Below are positions 6,863 to 12,150 of a DNA stretch of 12,150 nucleotides, in pieces (position 1 is the stretch's first letter; every line of letters starts with the position of its first letter). Both the position numbers and the translations under genes were made by a program. Origin of the DNA: Modestobacter sp. (GTDB lineage Bacteria > Actinomycetota > Actinomycetes > Mycobacteriales > Geodermatophilaceae); NCBI GenBank assembly GCA_025963425.1, contig JAOPUQ010000033.1, positions 1-12,150 of the forward strand, in the 5' to 3' direction. Below the pieces are notes generated by a model. It was not told the origin of the DNA and made no database searches. It worked only from the letters and a program-made list of their open reading frames with translations.

Positions 6863-8490
6863 CCCCCGACGTCCTGACCCTCGCGCGCGCCTGGGCCGCC
6901 GACGACCCGCACGCCGGCGACCGGGCCGAGATCGAGGCGCTGGTCGCCGCCGGCGACACCACGGAGCTGACCCGCCGGTTCGCCGGCCCGCTGACCTTCG
7001 GGACGGCGGGGCTGCGCGGGCCGCTGCGCGCCGGTCCGGCCGGGATGAACGCCGCGGTGGTCACCCGGGCCGCCGCCGGCCTCGCCCGGCACCTCACCGA
7101 CGAGGGGCACGCCGGCCGTGGGGTCGTGGTCGGCTTCGACGCCCGGCACCGCTCCGACGAGTTCGCCCGCATCACCGCCGAGGTCCTCACCGGCGCCGGG
7201 TTCGCGGTCGACGTGCTCCCCCGGCCGCTGCCGACGCCGGTGCTGTCCTTCGCCGTCCGGCACCTGGGTGCGGTCGCCGGCGTCATGGTCACCGCCAGCC
7301 ACAACCCGCCACAGGACAACGGCTACAAGGTCTACCTGGCCGACGGTGCCCAGGTGGTGCCCCCGGCCGACCGGCAGATCGAGGCCGCCATCGCCGCGGT
7401 CGGCCCGGCCGCCGAGGTGCCCCGCGGGGACGAGTGGACCACCCTCGGCGACGACGTCGAGGACGACTACGTGGCCGCCGTGGTCGCCGCCCTGGAGCCC
7501 GACCGGCTGGACGCCGCCGCCCGCCGCCGCCTGGTCGTGGCCTACACCGCGATGCACGGGGTGGGCGCGGGGACCACCGCCCGGGTGTTCGAGGCCGCCG
7601 GCTTCGCCCCGGTGCACTCGGTGCGCGAGCAGGAGCGGCCGGACCCGGAGTTCCCGACCGTCGCCTTCCCGAACCCGGAGGAGCCCGGCGCGGTCGACCT
7701 GCTCACCGCGCTCGCCGAACGGGTCGGCGCCGACGTGGCGATCGCCGAGGACCCGGACGCCGACCGCTGCTCGGTGGTCTGCGGCGGCCGGCAGCTGACC
7801 GGCGACGAGGTCGGCGCGCTGCTCGCCGACTGGCTGCTCCGCCGCGGCGTGCGCGGCACGTACGCCGCCTCGCTGGTCAGCGGCTCGCTGTTGTACCAGC
7901 TGACCCAGGCGCACGGGGTGCCGTTCGCCGAGACCCCGACCGGCTTCAAGTGGATCATCCGGGCTGGCTCACCGGAGGCGCCGCTGGTGTTCGGTTACGA
8001 GGAGGCGCTGGGCTATGCGGTGACCCCGTCGGTGGCGCACGACAAGGACGGCGTCTCCGCGGCCCTCGCGGTGGCGCTGCTGGCGGCCGAGCTGGCCGTC
8101 GACGGGCGCACCCTCACCGACCGGCTCGACGAGCTGGCCCGCGAGCACGGCCTGTTCGCCACCGGCCAGCTGTCGGTGCGGGTGAAGGACCCCTCCCTCA
8201 TCTCCGACGCCATGTCCCGGCTCCGTGCCCAGCCCCCCGCACGGCTGCTCGGCCGCCCGGTGGAGGCCGCCGACCTGGCCGACGCTGAGCCACCGGTGGA
8301 CGCGGTGCGGCTGTTGGGCGACGGTGTCCGGGTGATCGTGCGGCCCAGCGGCACCGAGCCCAAGCTCAAGGCCTACCTGGAGACCGTCGTCCCGGTGCAC
8401 GACGACGCCGGGGTGCTGGCCGCCCGCGGCCGCGGCGCCGACGAACTCGACCAGCTGCGCGCGGAGATGGCCGCCGCACTCGGCCTGTAG
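6859..8490 (+). CDS. pmmB: Phosphohexomutase / phosphopentomutase family enzyme (PmmB-like)
   Basis: A 543-aa alpha-D-phosphohexomutase. The four signature sites occur in order: TASHNPPQDNGYKVY with the phosphorylated Ser147, the magnesium loop DPDADR (298-303), the sugar-binding GYEEALGY (Glu381, Glu382), and the phosphate-binding RPSGTEPK (495-502). Length and these motifs match the PGM2/PmmB branch, which includes phosphopentomutases acting on ribose-1-phosphate. Sitting in an operon with purine nucleoside phosphorylase, it most likely converts the released (deoxy)ribose-1-phosphate to the 5-phosphate; phosphomannomutase or glucose-1,6-bisphosphate synthase activity is an alternative. The start is GTG at 6859, overlapping the previous stop as GTGA, with GGAGG (6850-6854) four bases upstream. 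The family call is firm; the substrate is inferred from context and from the mycobacterial deoD-pmmB order as I remember it. Confidence 0.92.
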   Translation: MTPDVLTLARAWAADDPHAGDRAEIEALVAAGDTTELTRRFAGPLTFGTAGLRGPLRAGPAGMNAAVVTRAAAGLARHLTDEGHAGRGVVVGFDARHRSDEFARITAEVLTGAGFAVDVLPRPLPTPVLSFAVRHLGAVAGVMVTASHNPPQDNGYKVYLADGAQVVPPADRQIEAAIAAVGPAAEVPRGDEWTTLGDDVEDDYVAAVVAALEPDRLDAAARRRLVVAYTAMHGVGAGTTARVFEAAGFAPVHSVREQERPDPEFPTVAFPNPEEPGAVDLLTALAERVGADVAIAEDPDADRCSVVCGGRQLTGDEVGALLADWLLRRGVRGTYAASLVSGSLLYQLTQAHGVPFAETPTGFKWIIRAGSPEAPLVFGYEEALGYAVTPSVAHDKDGVSAALAVALLAAELAVDGRTLTDRLDELAREHGLFATGQLSVRVKDPSLISDAMSRLRAQPPARLLGRPVEAADLADAEPPVDAVRLLGDGVRVIVRPSGTEPKLKAYLETVVPVHDDAGVLAARGRGADELDQLRAEMAAALGL

Positions 8491-8500
8491 GGGGTCGTCC

Positions 8501-9193
8501 GTGGACGTGCGCGCGCTGGTGTTCGACGTGTTCGGCACGGTGGTCGACTGGCGGAGCGGAGTGGCGCGCGAGGTGCGGCGCCTGCTCGGCGAGCGGGCCG
8601 ACGCGGCGGCGTTCGCCGACGCCTGGCGGGACCGCTACGCGCCGTCGATGGACCGGGTGCGGTCCGGCCAGCTGCCCTGGACGCCGCTGGACGCGCTGCA
8701 CCGGGCGTCGCTGGACGAGCTGCTGTCCGAGCTCGGCGCCGACGACGTCGACGAGTCCACCCGGGCCGAGCTGGTGATGGCCTGGCACCGGCTCGACCCG
8801 TGGCCCGACGCCGTCCCCGGGCTGGACCGGCTGCGACAGCGGCACGTGCTGGCACCGCTGTCCAACGGCAACGTCGCGCTGATCGTCGACATGGCGAAGC
8901 GGGCCGGGCTGCCGTGGGACCTGGTGCTGGGTGCGGAGCTCGTCGAGCACTACAAGCCGGACGCCGAGGTCTACGACGCCGCACCCCGGTTGCTGGCGCT
9001 GCCGCCCGGGCAGGTGCTGATGGTCGCCGCGCACGTCTCCGACCTGGCCGCCGCCCGGGCGCGGGGACTGCGGACCGCCTACCTGCACCGGCCCGACGAG
9101 TTCGGCGGGCGCGTGGACCCACCGGCCACCGACCCGGACGCGGACCTGTCGGTGTCCTCCCTCGTCGAGCTCGCCGACCGGCTGGGCACCTGA
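8501..9193 (+). CDS. HAD-superfamily hydrolase, type II (S)-2-haloacid dehalogenase-like
   Basis: A 230-aa HAD protein whose layout follows the L-2-haloacid dehalogenases. The nucleophile Asp9 lies in VFDVFGT. Thr13, Arg43 in WRDRY, Ser121-Asn122 in PLSNGN, Lys152 in HYKPDAEVYDAA and Asp181 in AAHVSDLAAA correspond, by position and local sequence, to Asp10, Thr14, Arg41, Ser118-Asn119, Lys151 and Asp180 of the Pseudomonas enzyme. LRTAYLHRPDEFG is also typical of this family. Such proteins are often annotated as dehalogenases without proof, and a housekeeping phosphatase or metabolite-repair role is possible. The GTG start at 8501 has AGGGGG (8489-8494, overlapping the previous stop) six bases upstream, so it is the last gene of the salvage operon; the terminator follows 18 bases after its stop. 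Confidence 0.88.
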   Translation: MDVRALVFDVFGTVVDWRSGVAREVRRLLGERADAAAFADAWRDRYAPSMDRVRSGQLPWTPLDALHRASLDELLSELGADDVDESTRAELVMAWHRLDPWPDAVPGLDRLRQRHVLAPLSNGNVALIVDMAKRAGLPWDLVLGAELVEHYKPDAEVYDAAPRLLALPPGQVLMVAAHVSDLAAARARGLRTAYLHRPDEFGGRVDPPATDPDADLSVSSLVELADRLGT

Positions 9194-9211
9194 GCGTTCC
9201 CCTGAACGACA

Positions 9212-9245
9212 GGAGCCCCCTCGACGACGCTGTCGAGGGGGCTCC
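9212..9245. terminator. Bidirectional rho-independent-like terminator between convergent operons
   Basis: GGAGCCCCCTCGAC (9212-9225) and GTCGAGGGGGCTCC (9232-9245) form a perfect 14-bp stem with a six-base loop. It lies between the stop of the plus-strand HAD gene (9193) and the stop of the minus-strand DUF805 gene (9272), so it can end transcription from both sides. There is no T-tract on either strand, which is common for actinobacterial terminators. Confidence 0.88.
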
Positions 9246-9271
9246 GGCTCGGGGCCGTCAGGCAGAAATGT

Positions 9272-9703
9272 TCAGGCGTAGGGGGACGGTGGGTAGCTCG
9301 GGTCGGGGGCCGGGGCGCCGCCGGCCGGAGGCGGGCCGTAGCGGTTCGGGCCGCCGTCGCCCCGCAGGAAGCCGGTCTGCACCAGCAGCAGGATGCCGCC
9401 GACCAGCGGGATCAGTCCGAACAGCAGCCACCAGGCGGAGTGGCCACGGTCGTGGAGCCGGGTCACCTGCGAGGAGATCGACGGGACGATCGTCAGCAGC
9501 GTGACGACGAGGCTGATCCAGCCGACCTGGAACGAGCCTGATGCGCTGGTCGAGGTGGCCGAACCGTCCACCGTGGCAGTGCCCAGCGCCAGGTCGGCCA
9601 GGAGGGCCAGGATGCCGAGCGCGAGGATCGGCAGGAAGTAGTGCAGCCAGTAGGTGCGGCGGGTGATCCGCCCGCGCCGGAGGTACCACTGTCCGAAGCT
9701 CAT
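9272..9703 (-). CDS. DUF805 family membrane protein (copy 1)
   Basis: A 143-aa inner-membrane protein of unknown function. The N-terminus FGQWYLRRGRITRRTYWLHY and the central RLHDRGHSAWW are DUF805 hallmarks. Hydrophobic segments lie at about 24-41, 60-77 and 90-110, followed by the conserved TGFLRGDGGPNRYGPP and a Pro/Gly/Ala tail that is probably cytosolic. The ATG at 9703 has AAGGGG a few bases upstream. It is a tandem paralogue of the next gene upstream (9818-10240): both ends are nearly identical while the middle has diverged. It is the last gene before the shared terminator. DUF805 proteins have no settled function, and none is proposed here. Confidence 0.88.
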   Translation of the reverse strand: MSFGQWYLRRGRITRRTYWLHYFLPILALGILALLADLALGTATVDGSATSTSASGSFQVGWISLVVTLLTIVPSISSQVTRLHDRGHSAWWLLFGLIPLVGGILLLVQTGFLRGDGGPNRYGPPPAGGAPAPDPSYPPSPYA

Positions 9704-9817
9704 CGGAGCCCCTTCACGAGACGAGACCGCCCGGAGCCGGGCAGCGGCTCATCCTGGCGGTCACACTCGACGACGGCCATCCCGCGTCCGGGTGACATAT
9801 TGAGCCGAAAGACCAGG
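9704..9817. other. Intergenic gap between the two DUF805 genes
   Basis: This 114-base gap holds a small hairpin, GAGCCG (9734-9739) with CGGCTC (9745-9750). It also holds an AT-richer patch near 9793-9812 (containing ACATATTGAG) that could be a weak -10 region for the downstream copy on the minus strand. No reading frame in it looks coding. Both points are weak. Confidence 0.35.
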
Positions 9818-10240
9818 TCAGAGGCGGTAGGGCAGGCTCCCCGGCTGGCCGGCCGGGGCCGGCGGGCCGTACCGGTTGGGGCCGCCGTCCCCGCGCAGGA
9901 ATCCGGTCACCACCAGCAGCACGATGACGCCGACGAAGGGCACCAGCGCCCAGGCCAGCCACCACGCGGACTGTCCGCGGTCGTGCAGCCGGGTGACCGT
10001 GGAGGAGACCGTGGGGACGACGGTCAGCAGCGCGATCAGCACGCTGAACGGCCCGCCGGTGCCGACCGCGAGCGCGGGGGACGATCCGCCGGCAGTGGCC
10101 ACGTCGGCGAACCCGTAGACCCGGTCGGCCAGCGACGCCAGCAGGCTCAGCACGGCGAGCGGCAGCGTGTAGTGCAGCCAGAAGGTGCGCCGGGTGATCC
10201 GCCCGCGCCGCAGATACCACTGCCCGAACGTCACAGGCAT
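9818..10240 (-). CDS. DUF805 family membrane protein (copy 2)
   Basis: A 140-aa paralogue of the neighbouring DUF805 gene, with the same FGQWYLRRGRITRRT-(F/Y)-WLHY opening, RLHDRGQSAWW core and TGFLRGDGGPNRYGPP exit, and three or four hydrophobic segments (about 25-42, 65-85 and 93-113). The ATG at 10240 gives the longest form and overlaps the upstream oxidoreductase by ten bases. A GTG at 10234 is equally plausible: it aligns with the start of the other copy (Met-Ser-FGQW against Val-Thr-FGQW) and makes a GTGA four-base overlap like those elsewhere in the window. Neither has a strong ribosome site, so coupling to the upstream gene is likely. Function is unknown. Confidence 0.87.
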   Translation of the reverse strand: MPVTFGQWYLRRGRITRRTFWLHYTLPLAVLSLLASLADRVYGFADVATAGGSSPALAVGTGGPFSVLIALLTVVPTVSSTVTRLHDRGQSAWWLAWALVPFVGVIVLLVVTGFLRGDGGPNRYGPPAPAGQPGSLPYRL

Positions 10241-11127
10241 GGGGCCACGGTCTCCCGGCAGCCGCTGGCCAGCGAGCGCTGGGCCGCCTCCAGCACCCGG
10301 ACGACGTCCCGGCCGAAGCCGACGTCGCAGGGGTGCGCGCCGCCGGTGAGCGCCGCCGCGGACAGCTCGTCGACAGCGACCCGGTGCGCGTCGACCGCGG
10401 TGTCGAACTCGGGCAGCAGCACCAGCCGCCCCGCGTCCCCGTGCACCCAGGTCTCGATGCCGGCGGCCATCTCGGCCACGGTGGAGGAGACGGTGACCGT
10501 GCTGGCCCGTCCCTCGGGGTGGGTGAACACCAGGTGCACCGTGTCGCCCTGACCGGCGCCGGCCTGCACCGCGGTCACCGGACCGAGCGCGGGCACCAGC
10601 AGTGACAGTGCGTGCGGGCCGACGTCCCACAGGGCGCCGTGCTCGACCCGCCAGGGGGAGCCCTCGAACGGACTGCCGGCCAGCGGGCCCAGCCAGGTGA
10701 CGGCGCCGCCGGCCAGCGTGGTGCGGCCGGCCTGCTCGAGCCAGGTGGACGTCGCCGTCCGGAAGCGGGCGGTGAAGAACACCACCGATGCGACGCCGGC
10801 GGACCCTGCCGCGGCGACCACCCGGTCGGCGGCCTCGGTGGACAGGGCCACCGGCTTCTCCAGCAGCAGGTGCTTGCCGGCGGCCGCGGCGCGCTCGGCC
10901 AACGGCGCCTGCACGTCCGGGGGCACCGCGATGCTCACCGCGTCGACGTCGGCGAGCAGCGCGTCCAGGTCATCGAACCCCGGGACGTCGAACTCTGCTC
11001 CGACCGCCTTCGCCGTGGCCAGGTTGCGGCCCCAGACCCCGGCGAACTCCGCGTCGGGGTGCCCGGCCAGCGAGGTCGCGTGCACGGCGCCGGCCCAGTG
11101 ACCTGTGCCCAGCACGCCGAAGCGCAC
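10231..11127 (-). CDS. Gfo/Idh/MocA family oxidoreductase
   Basis: A 298-aa NAD(P)-dependent dehydrogenase. It begins directly with the Rossmann loop FGVLGTGHWAGAVHA (3-17), then VSIAVPP, the family-defining EKPVAL (Glu90-Lys91-Pro92), and in the C-terminal beta-sheet domain ALWDVGPHALSLL, which carries the usual D-x-G-x-H catalytic pattern. Members oxidise or reduce cyclic sugars, inositols and related compounds; the substrate cannot be told here. At 298 aa it is somewhat short for the family, but both domains are present. GTG at 11127 is chosen because it lies two bases after the upp stop and directly opens the Rossmann fold. It is second in the upp operon and its end overlaps the DUF805 gene. 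Confidence 0.9.
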   Translation of the reverse strand: MRFGVLGTGHWAGAVHATSLAGHPDAEFAGVWGRNLATAKAVGAEFDVPGFDDLDALLADVDAVSIAVPPDVQAPLAERAAAAGKHLLLEKPVALSTEAADRVVAAAGSAGVASVVFFTARFRTATSTWLEQAGRTTLAGGAVTWLGPLAGSPFEGSPWRVEHGALWDVGPHALSLLVPALGPVTAVQAGAGQGDTVHLVFTHPEGRASTVTVSSTVAEMAAGIETWVHGDAGRLVLLPEFDTAVDAHRVAVDELSAAALTGGAHPCDVGFGRDVVRVLEAAQRSLASGCRETVAPCL

Positions 11128-11129
11128 GG

Positions 11130-11753
11130 TCAGACCGCCCCGAACTGGCGGTCGCCGGCGTCCCCGAGGCCCGGGACGATGTAGGCGGACTCGTTGAGCC
11201 GCTCGTCGACGCTGGCGGTGAAGACGTGCAGCGGCAGGCCGCTCTCCTCCAGCCGGAGGAGTCCCTCGGGGGCGGCGAGGGCGCAGAGCACGGTGATGTC
11301 GGTGGCGCCGCGGGCGGTGAGCAGGCCGCAGCAGTGCACCAGCGACCCGCCGGTGGCCAGCATCGGGTCGAGCACGAAGACCTGTCGGTCGACCAGCGAC
11401 TGCGGCAGCGAGGCCATGTAGGCCTCCGGCTGGAAGGTGACCTCGTTGCGGGCCAGGCCGACGAAGCCCATCTGCGACTCCGGCAGCATCCCGTGGGCGG
11501 TGTCGGCCATGCCGAGCCCGGCCCGCAGCACCGGCACGATCAGCGGTGGGGCGGCCAGCCGGTAGCCGGTCGTGTCGGTCACCGGGGTGGTGATCGGCTC
11601 CTCGGCGACCGCGAGGTCGCGGGTGGCCTCGTAGACCAGCATCTGGGTGAGCTCCCGCAGCGCGGCGCGGAAGGCGGCGTTGTCGGTGCGCTCGTCGCGC
11701 ATCCGCGACAGTCGGGCACGGGCCAGCGGGTGGTCGACGACGGTCAGCTGCAC
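11130..11753 (-). CDS. upp: Uracil phosphoribosyltransferase
   Basis: This enzyme salvages uracil: uracil + PRPP gives UMP + pyrophosphate. The product is 207 aa, the same length as the M. tuberculosis enzyme as I recall it. VVDHPLARARLSRMRDERTD at the N-terminus, PVLRAGLGM, the PRPP-binding loop VLDPMLATGGS (127-137, core Asp129 to Ser137) and the uracil-binding C-terminus YIVPGLGDAGDRQFG are all intact. The GTG at 11753 is preferred because it aligns with known Upp starts and has GGTGA five bases upstream; an in-frame GTG at 11762 would add three residues. The Gfo/Idh gene follows after two bases. It faces away from the probable deoC gene at the right edge. Confidence 0.96.
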   Translation of the reverse strand: MQLTVVDHPLARARLSRMRDERTDNAAFRAALRELTQMLVYEATRDLAVAEEPITTPVTDTTGYRLAAPPLIVPVLRAGLGMADTAHGMLPESQMGFVGLARNEVTFQPEAYMASLPQSLVDRQVFVLDPMLATGGSLVHCCGLLTARGATDITVLCALAAPEGLLRLEESGLPLHVFTASVDERLNESAYIVPGLGDAGDRQFGAV

Positions 11754-11984
11754 GCCGCTCACCGTATCGGCAGCCTCGCACGGGCTCCGTCGATCACTGC
11801 CGCGGTGCGATCGCGATCTCGGTTCCGTCGGGGCGGTGGGTGCGCCATCGGCCCTTCGGTCGGGTGGCCTGCACGATCGACTCCAGCGCGGCCGGAGGGG
11901 TGACACGCGCACTCCCCCAGAACTCGACCCCCGGCCGGGTGAGGGCAGACCGCCCCGGTGTCCCCGCAGTGGAGAATGCGGCGC
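11754..11984. other. Divergent upp / probable deoC intergenic region
   Basis: About 230 bases separate the two divergent starts. It contains a 10-bp palindrome GATCGCGATC (11809-11818), the weak upp -10, and a GGAGA (11971-11975) that can serve the plus-strand gene. On the minus strand, one frame ending at a TGA at 11794-11796 reads like protein (ending RTHRPDGTEIAIAPRQ) with high third-position GC, but it has no ATG, GTG or TTG start except an internal GTG leaving 26 codons. I do not call it a gene. Confidence 0.4.
11761..11766 (-). promoter_or_regulatory. Weak candidate -10 (TACGGT) upstream of upp
   Basis: TACGGT on the minus strand fits TAnnnT and ends seven bases before the preferred GTG of upp. 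The overlapping GGTGA could instead be a ribosome-binding site, and there is no clear -35, so this is a weak call. Confidence 0.25.
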
Positions 11985-12150
11985 ATGACCCACGTGCTGG
12001 ACCCCGACGCGCTCTCCGGCGCCGGTTCCCCGCCCGGCGCTCCGCGGCGCGCCCGCGCCCTGCCCGGCGACCTCCCGGACGGCGGTGGCCCGGACGCCTT
12101 CGCCGACGTGACGCGCTCGGACGCCGCCTTCCGCGCCTTCCTGCACGGGC
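11985..12150 (+). CDS. deoC: Probable deoxyribose-phosphate aldolase, N-terminal 55 codons (cut by window edge)
   Basis: An open frame runs from ATG 11985 off the right edge. It starts with a variable Gly/Pro/Arg-rich leader and ends FADVTRSDAAFRAFLHG. I recall actinobacterial DeoC proteins having a very similar phrase (FxDVT, then a short helix, then RFLHGLPGVD) just before their catalytic barrel. DeoC splits deoxyribose-5-phosphate into acetaldehyde and glyceraldehyde-3-phosphate, which fits the PNP, phosphomutase and Upp neighbours exactly. GGAGA lies nine bases before the ATG; an in-frame ATG at 11976 would add three residues but leaves no room for that site. The catalytic lysine is outside the window, so the call rests on a short N-terminus plus context. 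Confidence 0.65.
   Translation, partial: MTHVLDPDALSGAGSPPGAPRRARALPGDLPDGGGPDAFADVTRSDAAFRAFLHG

Noticed and set aside
11809..11818. GATCGCGATC palindrome as a regulator site between upp and deoC.
   Set aside because: A single 10-bp GC-rich palindrome is likely by chance in such DNA, and no second copy or promoter element is aligned with it.
1..12150. Looked for mobile elements, integrase sites, tRNA genes, CRISPR repeats, toxin-antitoxin or defence genes.
   Set aside because: None were found; all large frames belong to metabolic or membrane families and base composition looks even across the window.

Overview
The window is GC-rich throughout, with many GTG starts, gene junctions that overlap by four bases, and hairpin terminators lacking a T-tract. 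This points to a high-GC actinomycete. Protein wording and gene order suggest a Geodermatophilaceae-like or related soil actinobacterium; that family assignment is inference. The window is almost entirely coding. The only gaps over 100 bases lie near 5090-5204, 9704-9817 and 11754-11984. I saw no tRNA, rRNA, CRISPR array, insertion sequence or prophage gene.

Left part (1-5089, minus strand). The start of the methylmalonyl-CoA mutase large subunit (mutB, cut by the window edge) lies downstream of the small subunit (mutA); the two overlap by an ATGA. Upstream is a second minus-strand pair, a YbdK-type carboxylate-amine / glutamate-cysteine ligase followed by an M20 amidohydrolase, overlapping by a GTGA.

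Middle (5205-9193, plus strand). A tight operon encodes purine nucleoside phosphorylase, an SDR dehydrogenase of uronate-dehydrogenase type, a phosphopentomutase/phosphomannomutase-type phosphohexomutase, and a type II haloacid-dehalogenase-like HAD enzyme. It ends at a 14-bp perfect stem terminator shared with the convergent operon on the other side. The divergent gap 5090-5204 carries a 12-bp perfect inverted repeat. Both flanking GTG starts have a -10-like hexamer exactly six bases upstream, so both genes may be leaderless.

Right part (9272-12150). A minus-strand operon runs from uracil phosphoribosyltransferase (upp) to a Gfo/Idh/MocA oxidoreductase and then two tandem DUF805 membrane proteins. 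Divergent from upp, the window edge holds the first 55 codons of what is very probably deoxyribose-phosphate aldolase (deoC).

Taken together, punA, the phosphomutase, upp and deoC form a nucleoside salvage and pentose-recovery locus. PNP releases base and (deoxy)ribose-1-phosphate, the mutase makes the 5-phosphate, DeoC cleaves deoxyribose-5-phosphate, and Upp recovers uracil. From memory, Mycobacterium tuberculosis has the similar order amiA1-amiB1 (M20) / deoD-pmmB / upp. What stands out here is the set of accessory genes placed inside the conserved core: the uronate-dehydrogenase-like gene, the dehalogenase-like gene, the Gfo/Idh gene and the DUF805 pair. I found no clear evidence of a wholly new defence or mobile system.
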